A stretch of DNA of 64,000 bases, from positions 40,257-104,256 of the forward strand of contig NZ_CAMCWY010000008.1 of NCBI RefSeq assembly GCF_945882965.1. The letters are read 5' to 3'. Of the stretch, positions 43,306-53,050 are shown piece by piece. This DNA comes from Sphingorhabdus sp. EL138. Lineage in GTDB: Bacteria; Pseudomonadota; Alphaproteobacteria; Sphingomonadales; Sphingomonadaceae. How positions within the stretch are numbered: position 1 is the stretch's first letter; every line of letters begins with the position of its first letter. The position numbers and the translations under genes are program-made. The notes beneath the pieces are model-generated. The model was given only the letters and a program-made list of their open reading frames with translations. It did no database searches and was not told the DNA's origin.

Positions 43306-46050
43306 CTAGAACTTGCCGCGCAATGTGATGCCATAGGTCCGCGGTTCGGCAAGGAACTGCGAGAAGATCTGCCGACCACCGGGATATTGTGGATCGACAA
43401 ATGGCGCTGAACTTTGACCCGCTTGGAATGGCGAGTTGAATGCGACCTGTGCATAATCCTGATTGAAGATATTTTGGCCCCAAAGCTCAAGGCCCCAAGC
43501 TTCGTCAGCACCACGAAGACCAATACGCGCGTTGAATACGGCGAAACCGTCCTGCTCCTTCTGCGGGAACAAGTCAGAACCCGTGTTATAATCGCTGGTC
43601 ATACGGCCATCGATATACACCAAGCCGCTCATGCCATTGCTGCCGATATCAGGCGTCCATGTGACGCTTGAGGTGGCAACAAGTTCAGGTGCGTTGGACA
43701 GGTTATCGCCCGGCAATTTGCGCAGCGCGGAATCGAGCGCCGCACCGTTCTTTGTGCCGATCAGATCATCCCGATAGGTGGTCTTGGCATAAGTCAGACC
43801 AGCTGCCATGCGGAAGTTACGTGCAGGCACAAGCGATGCTTCAAGCTCAAGACCTTGTGTGCGAACACCATAAGTGATGTCGCCCGTGGCGCAGCTGCCG
43901 GTTGTATTGCTGAGGTCTGTATCCGCGTTTGAGCCGCCAACAAGATTATCACAACCATTGACATTCTGAACGAGGAAGACGGTGCCGTTGAAGGTATTCA
44001 ACTGGAAGCTGCTGAAGTCCGAACGGAAGGCCGAAACGCTCAGGCCAAATGGGCCATTTGAGAATTTCGCACCCAGTTCATAGCTGTCCACCAATTCGGG
44101 ATCGAACTGAAGGTTGCCGACCAAAGCCTGCGCTCCGCCAAGCGAAGCAAAGGTTGATACTGGCGATTTCAGTGCCGAGCGGTCAAGATTGAAACCGCCT
44201 GCCTTATAACCGCGTGCAAAGCTCGTGTAGAGCAGAAGATCATCGACAGGCTTCCACGAAAGAATGGCCGTTCCGGTGATTTTATCTTCATTGCGGTCAT
44301 CACGGATCGACACGCCGTTCAGTTCAGCGGTTGAGTTACCCTGACAGGAAAGGCCGATGATCCCGCCTGCCGTTGGGCCAAGAGGCCCTGCAAGCAGAGG
44401 ACCAAGTGCCGCCTGATTTGCGGTGCAGACCGTATTGTCGTTACCGAAGGTTGCATCAAATTTCTTCTTGTCCTTGGTATAGCGAAGGCCAAGAGTTAGA
44501 TCGACAGTATCGGTGATGTGCACGATGTTATGCGTAAACACAGCCCAGTTGGTTCCGTTCTGGAAATACCGGTCATTGGTCGTGCCGACATTGTTCATAG
44601 TGTCGAGACGGTCAAGCCCTGCAAGGATAGCAGGACCACCAGCACCAAGCGCGGTCAATCCTCCGGCAATGGCGCCGCGAACGGGCGCGCTGAGGCATGC
44701 CTGGCCAGACGGCAGATAACCCGACGCGAGACTGCCACCGGAAACAATGCGGCAATTTGCAAAGCGGCCATATTGATTGCCGAAACGCAGATTGTCACGA
44801 ACAGTCAGCTTTTCATTGGCAAAGAAGCCACCGACCAACCAATCGAGCTTGCCGTCAAATGCCTCACCCTGCAGGCGCAATTCTTGCGTAAACGTGTGGA
44901 ACTGACGATAGGCGTCATCGCTTGGTGCGCGATATAGGATGTCGACTTCGCCATAGTCTAAGTCGCCAGCCTGACCCGAACGATATTGGCGATAGGCGGT
45001 GATTGAGGTCAAGGTCGCGCCACCGAAATCATAATCAATCTGGCCGGAGAAACCATAGTCCTTGGTCTCGCCGGTGAAGACGCGGTTCGGGCTGACCGAA
45101 ATGTTGCGGTCATAGCCTTGGTTGAACGCTGCCAATGGCTGACCGAGGTCACGTAACACGTTAATTATGTTGTTGGACGTGGCAGTCGACGCGGCGCCAA
45201 CAGCGCTTGGAGTGATCAAATTGCCAATGAACTGGTTGACCGTTCCATCGACATAGGTCGCCGCGCAGCATTCTTCTATACGCGATGTGTAATCCGCAAT
45301 TAGGCGGACGGACAGCGCATCGGTTGGCTGAAACAACAATTGTCCACGTAGGAAGTAACGGTCACGATTGTTTACATCAGCGCCATTCTGGTCATCGCGG
45401 TAGAAACCGTCACGCTTTACATACACGCCGTCAACGCGGAACGCGAGCTGGTCCGAAATCGGGCCAGTAAAGCTGGTCGCCGCGCGCATGAAGTCATAAT
45501 TGCCATACGTCAGCTCGCCGCTGCCACCGAAGGTGAAGCTTGGCTTTTTCGAATAGATGCTGATCAGACCAGCGGAAGAGTTACGTCCACCTAACGTGCC
45601 TTGTGGGCCACGTTGTACTTCGACGCGGTCAATCTCGCCAAGTTCGTTCAGGCCAATGCCCGAACGCGAACGATAAACGCCGTCGATGAACACAGGGACC
45701 GAGCTTTCAAGACCGGGGTTATCGCCTACGGTGCCAATTCCGCGAATACGGGCCGAGCCATTGGCTTCTGATCCGGTTGAGGACACGAGCAATGATGGTG
45801 CAACTTGGTTGAGCTGACGAATATCGTTAGCGCCACTGTTTTGCAGCGTTTCGGCGTTCACGGCGGAAATCGCGACAGGAACGTCGGAAAGCAGCTGGCT
45901 ACGGCCCTGGGCCGTTACAACGATTTCTGCGTCGGAACTGTCTTCGGCTTGCGGCGCTTCTTGTGCGTATGCCATACTAGGCACAGCAAGTGCGAGGCAG
46001 GCGGCCGACAAATTCAATGCACGGCTAAACGATTTGTCACTTCGCAACAT
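43306..46050 (-). CDS. TonB-dependent receptor
   Basis: Outer-membrane receptor of 914 aa. The signal peptide is ~1-29 (LSAACLALAVPSMAYAQ), followed by the TonB-box-like DAEIVVTAQ at ~43-51. The plug includes SDVPVAISAVNAETLQNSGA, RIRGIGTVGDNPGLESSVPV and VEVQRGPQGTLGGRNSSAG. A ~700-residue barrel ends in TYGITLRGKF with terminal Phe. It belongs to the broad sphingomonad family with GPQGTLGGRN plugs; the substrate (siderophore, glycan or aromatic) is unknown. Its neighbours give no clear clue. Confidence 0.95.
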   Translation of the reverse strand: MLRSDKSFSRALNLSAACLALAVPSMAYAQEAPQAEDSSDAEIVVTAQGRSQLLSDVPVAISAVNAETLQNSGANDIRQLNQVAPSLLVSSTGSEANGSARIRGIGTVGDNPGLESSVPVFIDGVYRSRSGIGLNELGEIDRVEVQRGPQGTLGGRNSSAGLISIYSKKPSFTFGGSGELTYGNYDFMRAATSFTGPISDQLAFRVDGVYVKRDGFYRDDQNGADVNNRDRYFLRGQLLFQPTDALSVRLIADYTSRIEECCAATYVDGTVNQFIGNLITPSAVGAASTATSNNIINVLRDLGQPLAAFNQGYDRNISVSPNRVFTGETKDYGFSGQIDYDFGGATLTSITAYRQYRSGQAGDLDYGEVDILYRAPSDDAYRQFHTFTQELRLQGEAFDGKLDWLVGGFFANEKLTVRDNLRFGNQYGRFANCRIVSGGSLASGYLPSGQACLSAPVRGAIAGGLTALGAGGPAILAGLDRLDTMNNVGTTNDRYFQNGTNWAVFTHNIVHITDTVDLTLGLRYTKDKKKFDATFGNDNTVCTANQAALGPLLAGPLGPTAGGIIGLSCQGNSTAELNGVSIRDDRNEDKITGTAILSWKPVDDLLLYTSFARGYKAGGFNLDRSALKSPVSTFASLGGAQALVGNLQFDPELVDSYELGAKFSNGPFGLSVSAFRSDFSSFQLNTFNGTVFLVQNVNGCDNLVGGSNADTDLSNTTGSCATGDITYGVRTQGLELEASLVPARNFRMAAGLTYAKTTYRDDLIGTKNGAALDSALRKLPGDNLSNAPELVATSSVTWTPDIGSNGMSGLVYIDGRMTSDYNTGSDLFPQKEQDGFAVFNARIGLRGADEAWGLELWGQNIFNQDYAQVAFNSPFQAGQSSAPFVDPQYPGGRQIFSQFLAEPRTYGITLRGKF

Positions 46051-46248
46051 ATTTTCACTCCTATTGTCACATGCTCGTCACAGTTTATCGAAAGCGCGCA
46101 CAAATGTCATCGGCGTTAACCACTAAAATCATTAAATTATTATTGTGCGTCAATATTGCAACATTGGCGACTTTGACGTCGCGGAAACGTTACGTTTTGG
46201 ATTGCAGGTCTCGCGCGCCATGCCCAAAAATGCTGCGCAACAATTTGC

Positions 46249-47265
46249 TCAGAGCTTAACGAGCATCTTGCCGGTGTTCTCCCCGCTGAACAGACCGATA
46301 AAGGCTTCGGGAGTCTTCTCCAGCCCGTCTTTGACGGTCTCACGGCCTTTGACGGCTCCTGATTGAATAAGCCCAGCCATGTCCGCGTTGAATTCTGGCA
46401 CTTGCGCATAAAAATCAGGATAGAGAAAACCTTTGATCATGATGCGCTTGCCGATGATCATCGGAAGATACTGCATAGGCTGCGCCTTGAAGTCGTTGTA
46501 GACATCAATCATGCCGCAAATCGCAAAGCGCGCCCACTCCTTCGCCGTGGCAAGCGCGGCGTCAAAATGTTCGCCGCCAACATTGTCGAAATACACGTCA
46601 ATACCGGTTTCGCCCATGTCCTTCAGGGCCGTCATTAACTGCGGCAGCACCTTGCCGGATTTATAGTCAATCACGGCGTCCGCGCCCAGTTCTTTTACCC
46701 AAGCGCATTTGTCAGCGCCACCTGCCGAGCCAATGACTTTCATGCCCTTGGCTTTGGCAATTTGGGTCACTGTGGAGCCTACAGCGCCGGCCGCAGCCGA
46801 CACGAATATTACTTCGCCCGCCTTGGCTTCCGCAACTTTAAGCAGGCCGAACCATGCGGTGCCGCCGGGCATACCGATGATGCTTAACCAATGTTGGTCC
46901 GGCACGCCCAAATCGGGCAGCTTCACAGGTGGCATGCCGGCAGGCGGCGTTTTGTCGCCGCCAAAGACGACCGTGTCACGCCAGCCCGCCATGTGAAGCA
47001 CCTTTGCGCCGACAGGAAATTCGGCATTGTTGCTTTCGGTCACAGTACCAACTGCGCCGCCAGTCATGGGTTCGCCCAACATGAACGGGTCAGCATAGCT
47101 TTTCGCGTCATTCATACGGCCACGCATATAGGGATCGACCGACAGCCAGCCATTGGTTACGCGAAACTCTTCCGCGCCAAGGGGGGCGTCCGGATGTTCA
47201 ACAATCGCAAAATTGCTGTTGTTCGGAAGCCCAACCGGGCGGCTAGCCAATGTCCATGCGCGCAT
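46249..47265 (-). CDS. NADP-dependent oxidoreductase, CurA / LTB4-dehydrogenase-like
   Basis: Zinc-independent medium-chain dehydrogenase/reductase of 338 aa that reduces enones with NADPH. The N-terminal NGWLSVDPYMRGRMND matches the CurA/PTGR family. The cofactor site is VFVSAAAGAVGSTVTQIAKA near 148-167, followed by GADAVIDYKSG. No structural or catalytic zinc Cys cluster is seen. Its start overlaps the stop of the upstream amidohydrolase by one base (TAATG), making it the last gene of a coupled three-gene operon. Confidence 0.93.
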   Translation of the reverse strand: MRAWTLASRPVGLPNNSNFAIVEHPDAPLGAEEFRVTNGWLSVDPYMRGRMNDAKSYADPFMLGEPMTGGAVGTVTESNNAEFPVGAKVLHMAGWRDTVVFGGDKTPPAGMPPVKLPDLGVPDQHWLSIIGMPGGTAWFGLLKVAEAKAGEVIFVSAAAGAVGSTVTQIAKAKGMKVIGSAGGADKCAWVKELGADAVIDYKSGKVLPQLMTALKDMGETGIDVYFDNVGGEHFDAALATAKEWARFAICGMIDVYNDFKAQPMQYLPMIIGKRIMIKGFLYPDFYAQVPEFNADMAGLIQSGAVKGRETVKDGLEKTPEAFIGLFSGENTGKMLVKL

Positions 47266-49040
47266 TATCGTTTCTCTCCATTCATTTTTTCGTCTGCAGC
47301 ATTTGTTGCAGCATTTTTATAGACAGGTCGTCCCCCGACCCACGTTTCCTTGACGGTTGCATGACGCAATTCTCCGGGGCTTGCAAGCAAAGGGTCGACA
47401 TCTATCAAGATAAAGTCAGCATAATGTCCAGGCGTCAGTGAACCGAATTTGCCCTCTGCAAAAGCAGCATAGGCTGCGCCTGTCGTAAAACCGGCAAGCG
47501 CCTGTTCACGTGATACGCGCTCTTCTGGCCGCCAGCCGCCAAAGGGTTGGCCCTCGCCATCTTCGCGGGTTATCGCGGTGGCAAGGCCAGCAAAGGGATC
47601 CGCCGATTCTACCGGCACGTCGGAACCAAAGGCAAGTTTGCCCCCGGCGCGTGCAATGGACTGCCATGCATAAGCGCCATTAAGGCGCGCTCGACCCAAC
47701 CGCACCTCGGCCATCAACCGATCCGATGCCTGGTGCACAGGCTGCATCGACGAAATAATACCATGCTTGCCAAGCTTTTGCAGATCGGCTGGATCAACGA
47801 TCTGGACGTGTTCAATCCGCCAGCGTTGATCACCCTTGTAGGTTTCGGACAATTCCTCAATCGCGCTGATGACTTCCGCATTGGCGGCGTCACCAATAGC
47901 GTGAACGGCGGTTTGAAAGCCGTCCATGGATGCGCGGACCATGAGGTTTCGGATTTCCGCGCTCGCTAGAAATTGGAGACCCGTTTGCCCAGCGGCATCA
48001 GCATAAGGCCTTTTCAACCACGCACCCCGGCTGCCCAAGGCACCATCGAGATATAGCTTCACCCCGCCAAGTCGGAGCTTTTCATTATACAACCATGGGC
48101 TTGGCCGCGGACCAGCAATTGCGACCATATTGTCGATGCCGCCCGCATAAGCGAAAATCCGCATCGTCAGCCAGCCAGCATCGCCCGCCCGGCGGTAGCT
48201 TTGCCAATCGTCCATAGTTGTGCCCATGTCGGCAATGGCGGTGATGCCTAAGCTATGGAGTTTCTTCTGCGCCTCACCCAAGGCAATATCGCGCTCCAGC
48301 GGCTTTGGCAGGGGTACAAATTTGCCAACCAGATCCGCCGCGGCGTCAACAAATATGCCGCTTGGCTTTCCGCTGATAAATTCGATACGCCCACCTGGCG
48401 GAGATTTTGTTGTGGCGTTGACGCCAGCGATGTCCATCGCACGACTGTTTGCCCAACCCGCATGGCCATCGACCCGCTCAAGCCAGACGGGACGGTCGCT
48501 GACGGCGGCATCAAGGTCTTGGGCCGTCGGGAAGCGGCCAAGGCCCCATTTTTCCTGATTCCAACCGCGACCAATAATCCAGCGGCGTTCGGGATATGTT
48601 GCGGCATAGGCCTTGATCGCAGCCTGTGCTTCGGAAAGGCTGCTGGTGGCGGAAAGGTCAAGCGTCAGCAATTGGAAGCCAAGGCCCATGACATGGCCAT
48701 GCCCATCAATCAGACCGGGTAATAATGTAGCGCCGCGTCCGTCCAAGCGGAAATCGAGTTGCTCGGGAAGCTTATCCTTTTTGGTGAGCAGTTCCGTCAC
48801 CTTACCGTCGCTACCCATCAGCATGGCGTTAAAACGTATGACTTTGCCGTCTTTGTCGAGCGTGATGCCGTTAACGTTTTCGACAAGCCCATCGGCGAAT
48901 GCGGGCGAAACGGCGGTGCTCGCGAACAGGGCGATCGCGCATAATTTCAAAAATAGCCATTTCTTGTCTGACACGAACGGGGATTGGACTGAAGACGGAG
49001 CTTGAAGACGGGGCGCCAGTGATAATGCGGTTTTCATCAT
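47265..49040 (-). CDS. Exported amidohydrolase, YtcJ-like
   Basis: Amidohydrolase-superfamily enzyme of 591 aa. A hydrophobic segment (FLKLCAIALFASTAVSPAFA, ~31-50) suggests export or a membrane anchor. The metal motif LIDGHGHVMGLG lies near 110. GRGWNQEKWG, YLDGALGSRGAWL, FQTAVHAIGDAAN, RIEHVQIV and LAFGSDVPVESADPF follow in the YtcJ order, and GHYADFILIDVDPL closes the domain. It likely hydrolyses an amide or cyclic amide; the substrate is unknown. It overlaps the upstream dehydrogenase stop by 4 bp (ATGA). Confidence 0.93.
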   Translation of the reverse strand: MMKTALSLAPRLQAPSSVQSPFVSDKKWLFLKLCAIALFASTAVSPAFADGLVENVNGITLDKDGKVIRFNAMLMGSDGKVTELLTKKDKLPEQLDFRLDGRGATLLPGLIDGHGHVMGLGFQLLTLDLSATSSLSEAQAAIKAYAATYPERRWIIGRGWNQEKWGLGRFPTAQDLDAAVSDRPVWLERVDGHAGWANSRAMDIAGVNATTKSPPGGRIEFISGKPSGIFVDAAADLVGKFVPLPKPLERDIALGEAQKKLHSLGITAIADMGTTMDDWQSYRRAGDAGWLTMRIFAYAGGIDNMVAIAGPRPSPWLYNEKLRLGGVKLYLDGALGSRGAWLKRPYADAAGQTGLQFLASAEIRNLMVRASMDGFQTAVHAIGDAANAEVISAIEELSETYKGDQRWRIEHVQIVDPADLQKLGKHGIISSMQPVHQASDRLMAEVRLGRARLNGAYAWQSIARAGGKLAFGSDVPVESADPFAGLATAITREDGEGQPFGGWRPEERVSREQALAGFTTGAAYAAFAEGKFGSLTPGHYADFILIDVDPLLASPGELRHATVKETWVGGRPVYKNAATNAADEKMNGEKR

Positions 49041-49906
49041 CCTTTAGGCAACCTTTTCACAATCGCACTGGTATCTAGCCGCCCCCCGCCCATATGCTGC
49101 ACATCGGCGTAAAACTGATCAATTATTGCAGTGATGGGCAAAGTTGCGCCGACCGCGCGGGCTTCTTCGAAGGCTAATCCAAGGTCCTTGCGCATCCAAT
49201 CGACCGCAAAGCCGAAATCGAACCTATCCTCTGCCATCGTCGCCCAGCGATTATCCATTTGCCAGCTTTGCGCCGCGCCGCCGGAAATGGCTTCATATAC
49301 CTTTTCAACGTCCAGTTCAGCGGACTGCGCAAAGCGCAGCGCCTCCGACAAGGATTGTATAACGCCAGCAAAGGCGATTTGATTGCACATTTTCGTGATC
49401 TGACCCGTGCCGGGACCGCCGACATGGACGATACGTTTGGAGTAAGCCGCAATAATGGGTGAAGCTGCCGCAACAGAAGCTTCCGTCCCGCCACACATGA
49501 TAGACAAGGTGCCGTTCTCTGCACCCGCCTGCCCGCCCGTCACGGGCGCGTCGACGATCAATAACCCCCGCGATTTCGCCTCAACGCCAAGCTGTCGAGC
49601 AATCCGTGCGGAAACCGTTGTATGGTCAATATACACGCTGCCCTTGGCCATCGCCGAGAACGCCCCGTCGCGGCCAAGCGTGACGCCCGACAGGTCATCA
49701 TCCGTGCCGACACAGCTAATCACGACCTCGGCGTCTTTGGCCGCGTCTGCTGGCGAAGTGCCAAGCGTGCCGCCATAAGCTTCGACCCATTTTTCGGCCT
49801 TGGTGCGCGAACGGTTATACACCGTCAAATCATGCCCCGCCTGTTTGAGATGCCGCGCTATAGGGCCGCCCATGACGCCCAATCCGATAAAAGCTATTCT
49901 GGTCAT
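49037..49906 (-). CDS. 3-hydroxyisobutyrate dehydrogenase-like NAD(P)-dependent oxidoreductase
   Basis: Beta-hydroxyacid dehydrogenase of 289 aa. The Rossmann motif IAFIGLGVMGGPIARHLKQ lies at residues 4-22. The substrate motif DAPVTGGQAGAENGTLSIMC lies near 118-137, and the catalytic Lys in GTGQITKMCNQIAFAG near 170. It oxidises 3-hydroxyisobutyrate, tartronate semialdehyde or a similar compound. It is the first gene of a minus-strand trio with 4-bp and 1-bp overlaps, so the three enzymes probably act together, perhaps in catabolism of one compound. Confidence 0.94.
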   Translation of the reverse strand: MTRIAFIGLGVMGGPIARHLKQAGHDLTVYNRSRTKAEKWVEAYGGTLGTSPADAAKDAEVVISCVGTDDDLSGVTLGRDGAFSAMAKGSVYIDHTTVSARIARQLGVEAKSRGLLIVDAPVTGGQAGAENGTLSIMCGGTEASVAAASPIIAAYSKRIVHVGGPGTGQITKMCNQIAFAGVIQSLSEALRFAQSAELDVEKVYEAISGGAAQSWQMDNRWATMAEDRFDFGFAVDWMRKDLGLAFEEARAVGATLPITAIIDQFYADVQHMGGGRLDTSAIVKRLPKG

Positions 49907-49962
49907 TCTTTAGTCTTAATGTCTGTTTTCAGTTAACACCAGATGCGTTAGGGCCATTTTAT

Positions 49963-51183
49963 ATGTCTGACCTATTGACCCTGGACCATGTCCGCGCCGC
50001 CCATGACCGTATTCGCGATTCCATCGTGGCAACGCCGACCCTGCACAGCCAGACTTTGTCAAAGCTGACGGGCGCAAATATTTACCTGAAGTTTGAAAAC
50101 TTACAGTTTACGGCAGCTTATAAAGAACGCGGCGCGCTAAACGCAATCCTTCTGCTTTCGGAGGAACAACGCAACAAGGGCGTGATCGCGGCGTCGGCGG
50201 GGAACCATGCGCAGGGGCTTAGCTATCATGGCACCCGCCTCGGCATTCCAGTGACTATCGTCATGCCAGTGCCAACGCCAACGGTTAAGGTCATGCAGAC
50301 TGAGAGCGTTGGTGGCAAAGTCGTGCTGTTTGGCGAGACTTTTGACGACGCCTACAAACATGCACGGCAGCTTGAGGCCGAGCAGGGGTTGACCTTTGTG
50401 CATCCTTTTGATGACTCAAATGTTGCCGCCGGGCAGGGTACTGTTGCGCTTGAAATGCTTGAGAGCATCCCGTCCCTTGATATGTTGGTAGTACCTATTG
50501 GCGGCGGCGGCTTGCTATCTGGCATGGGGACCGCCGCGCGCGCGTTGAAGCCCGATATCGGCCTCATCGGCGTTCAAGCCGAGCTTTACCCATCCATGTA
50601 TGCTTTGCTGAACAATCTGCAAATGCCATGCGAAGGCGACACTTTGGCGGAAGGGATAGCGGTCAAAATCCCCGGCGCATTCACCAGCGAAGTCATCCGC
50701 GAACTGGTCGACGAAATTGTACTTGTGAATGAGGCGCACTTGGAAACCGCAGTCAGCCTGCTGCTGCAGATTGAAAAAACCGTTGTCGAAGGCGCTGGTG
50801 CGGCGGGTCTTGCTGCGGTGATGGCTCATCCTGAGAAATTTGCAGGCAAGAATGTCGGCGTCGTCCTGTGCGGCGGTAATATCGATACGCGGTTGCTGGC
50901 AAATGTACTTTTGCGTGATCTTGCGCGGTCCGGTCGCTTGGCGCGTTTGCGTTTGACTCTTCAGGACCGCCCGGGCGCGTTATTCAAGGTGATGCGTTTG
51001 TTCAATGAGCATAATGTCAACATCATCGAAATTTACCATCAGCGGATTTTTACGACCTTGCCCGCCAAGGGTTTGATCACCGACATTGAATGCGAAGCGC
51101 GGGATGCCAATCAATTACAGGGACTTGTTGATGGTTTGAATGTTGCTGGCTACAAGGTCGAGCGGGTAGAGCTTAACAAATAA
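49963..51183 (+). CDS. ilvA: Threonine ammonia-lyase (biosynthetic or catabolic, single ACT domain)
   Basis: PLP-dependent deamination of threonine to 2-oxobutanoate, 406 aa. The PLP Lys54 lies in [29 protein letters not shown] and [11 protein letters not shown] follow, then the phosphate-cradling [12 protein letters not shown] near 172. A single C-terminal ACT domain (~330-405) starts [19 protein letters not shown]. This architecture is shared by TdcB-like enzymes and many alphaproteobacterial isoleucine-pathway enzymes, so ilvA is the likely but not certain role. Confidence 0.93.
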   Translation: MSDLLTLDHVRAAHDRIRDSIVATPTLHSQTLSKLTGANIYLKFENLQFTAAYKERGALNAILLLSEEQRNKGVIAASAGNHAQGLSYHGTRLGIPVTIVMPVPTPTVKVMQTESVGGKVVLFGETFDDAYKHARQLEAEQGLTFVHPFDDSNVAAGQGTVALEMLESIPSLDMLVVPIGGGGLLSGMGTAARALKPDIGLIGVQAELYPSMYALLNNLQMPCEGDTLAEGIAVKIPGAFTSEVIRELVDEIVLVNEAHLETAVSLLLQIEKTVVEGAGAAGLAAVMAHPEKFAGKNVGVVLCGGNIDTRLLANVLLRDLARSGRLARLRLTLQDRPGALFKVMRLFNEHNVNIIEIYHQRIFTTLPAKGLITDIECEARDANQLQGLVDGLNVAGYKVERVELNK

Positions 51184-51287
51184 TCAGGCATCGCCACAAA
51201 GATGGTAAATGCGCTTTCCAGCATTGGTTGCCCAGTGCATACACGGTAAACAACTTATTAAGAGCTAATGCTCCCCGCGGAGAGAAT

Positions 51288-52037
51288 ATGAGCGCACCAG
51301 TCCGTTTTCCGCGATTTTTTGTAACCAGCCCTGGCCCTTGCCCTTATCTACCAGGCAGAACAGAACGGAAAGTCTTTACCGAACTCAATGGCAATCACGC
51401 CGATGAATTGAACGAGGCGCTTGGCCGCATTGGGTTTCGTCGAAGCCAGAATGTCGCTTATCGGCCAAGTTGCCCGGACTGTAAGGCATGCGTATCGGTG
51501 CGCGTGCGAACGGACGAATTTAGGCCTAATGCTACACAGCGCCGAATTTTGCGGCGCAACGCCGATCTGGTTGTTAGCGCCTGTCGCCCTTGGTCAACGA
51601 CCGAGCAATATGACCTGCTAAGCCATTATCTTTCCGCACGCCATCCCGACGGTGGCATGGCGAATATGGATGATATGGATTATGCGGATATGGTCGAACA
51701 ATCACCTGTGCGCAGCCAAGTGATTGAATACCGAACTCCGCCGCGATTCGGCCGGACTGGCGAATTGGTCGGCGCATGCCTAACAGATCAGCAGAGCGAC
51801 GGCATGTCGATGATCTACAGCTTTTACAATCCCGAGATTGCAGGCCGGCCTAGTCTTGGCAACTTCATCATCATGAACCATATCTTGCGCGCAAAGGCCG
51901 CAGGGCTTCCTTATGTGTATTTGGGTTATTGGGTGAATGGTGCGGCACGGATGCATTATAAGACCCTCTACAGGCCGTTGGAGCGCCTTGGGCCGGACGG
52001 GTGGGAATGTTTCGATCCCGATGCTGAGACGGTCTAG
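51288..52037 (+). CDS. bpt: Aspartate/glutamate leucyltransferase (N-end rule)
   Basis: Transfers Leu from Leu-tRNA to proteins with N-terminal Asp or Glu, marking them for ClpS/ClpAP degradation. The protein is 249 aa from ATG 51288 with GGAGAG upstream; the frame is open to 51228. The N-terminal domain has [20 protein letters not shown], and [17 protein letters not shown] gives the conserved Cys cluster. [20 protein letters not shown] is the C-terminal signature. All family motifs are present. Confidence 0.95.
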   Translation: MSAPVRFPRFFVTSPGPCPYLPGRTERKVFTELNGNHADELNEALGRIGFRRSQNVAYRPSCPDCKACVSVRVRTDEFRPNATQRRILRRNADLVVSACRPWSTTEQYDLLSHYLSARHPDGGMANMDDMDYADMVEQSPVRSQVIEYRTPPRFGRTGELVGACLTDQQSDGMSMIYSFYNPEIAGRPSLGNFIIMNHILRAKAAGLPYVYLGYWVNGAARMHYKTLYRPLERLGPDGWECFDPDAETV

Positions 52038-52101
52038 AATTTGTTCTTAGGCAAGGCCATTCCGCTGAACAGCATCGGAGTTAAGGCCTTTGGATTACCA
52101 G

Positions 52102-52584
52102 TCAGATTCTGTAAGCAATCATCCGTGCAAGCAGTTCAGCACCTTTTGCGTCTTCGGTATCAAAGCGGTTCAGCGTTGGGCTATCGAGGTCAATCACTGC
52201 GATAACTGTGCCATTACGCTTCACAGGCACCACCAGTTCCGACGCGCTATTGGCATCGCAGGCAATATGGCCGGGGAAGGCGTGGACGTCTTGCACCAAC
52301 TGCGTTTCGCCCGATTGCGCCGCAGTCCCACAGACACCTTTGCCAAAGGGTATCCGAATGCAGGCTGCCTTGCCCTGAAAGGGCCCAAGGACCAGTTCGC
52401 TATCGACCACGCGGTAGAAACCCGTCCAGTTTACGTCCGGCAAATATTCCCAAAGCAAGGCGGCGATATTCGCCATATTGGCAACGGCATCAGGCTCACC
52501 GCTGGTCAACGCATCGGCAGCGCGAAGCATTTCGGCGTAAACGTCGGATTTAGGGGCTGTGCTATCAATTTCAAATGCGTACAT
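52102..52584 (-). CDS. Free methionine-(R)-sulfoxide reductase, GAF domain
   Basis: GAF-fold enzyme of 160 aa that reduces free Met-R-SO. The three redox Cys are C75 (KAACIRIPFG), C85 (GKGVCGTAA) and C109 (GHIACDANS). This matches the C84/C94/C118 spacing of the E. coli enzyme, so the function is well supported. NWTGFYRV near 52-59 is the substrate-pocket motif. It lies 12 bp downstream of arfB on the same strand, probably in one transcript with arfB and pirin. Confidence 0.93.
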   Translation of the reverse strand: MYAFEIDSTAPKSDVYAEMLRAADALTSGEPDAVANMANIAALLWEYLPDVNWTGFYRVVDSELVLGPFQGKAACIRIPFGKGVCGTAAQSGETQLVQDVHAFPGHIACDANSASELVVPVKRNGTVIAVIDLDSPTLNRFDTEDAKGAELLARMIAYRI

Positions 52585-52596
52585 ATTGTTGCCTTA

Positions 52597-52998
52597 TCAA
52601 TCAAAACTGACCTTGCCACGGTTTTTCTTGATCGTGGATCGGCCCTTTTTGGCGTCAACCCGCCGTGCCTTGACGGCTTTGCTTGGTTTGGTAGCGACGC
52701 GTCGGGGTTGGCGGATGTGCGCGCGGTCGATCAGCGCGATCACGCGCGCACGGGCATCCTGCCGGTTGGCCTCTCGCGCACGGTGACTGCGTGCGGTAAC
52801 GATCAGTTCACCTGCTATTGTCATCTTGCTACCCGCCAGGATTTTCAACTGGCGAAAGGCATAAGGTTGCAGACCCAGCGCATAGATATCGACACGCAAT
52901 TGGCACGCGGTGGCGACCTTGTTGACATTCTGCCCGCCCGGCCCGGTTGAGGCGAGGAAAGTTTCTTCAAGATACTCTTCGGGAAGGTCAAAGGCCAT
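52597..52998 (-). CDS. arfB: Alternative ribosome-rescue factor / peptidyl-tRNA hydrolase
   Basis: Class-I release-factor-like protein of 133 aa from ATG 52998. The catalytic GGQ motif lies in ASTGPGGQNVNKV near residues 17-29. The basic C-terminal tail (RVATKPSKAVKARRVDAKK and KKNRGKVSF) fits the ribosome mRNA channel, as in ArfB/YaeJ. It hydrolyses peptidyl-tRNA on stalled ribosomes. The frame is open to 53025, but the shorter start agrees with family length. Confidence 0.94.
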   Translation of the reverse strand: MAFDLPEEYLEETFLASTGPGGQNVNKVATACQLRVDIYALGLQPYAFRQLKILAGSKMTIAGELIVTARSHRAREANRQDARARVIALIDRAHIRQPRRVATKPSKAVKARRVDAKKGRSTIKKNRGKVSFD

Positions 52999-53050
52999 GG
53001 CGACGGCTGTAACAGCCAACGCCACATTTTGCCAACATCACACGCATGGA

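Noticed and set aside
52090..52950. 286-codon plus-strand frame
   Set aside because: It runs antisense across both the fRMsr and arfB genes, which have clear catalytic motifs.
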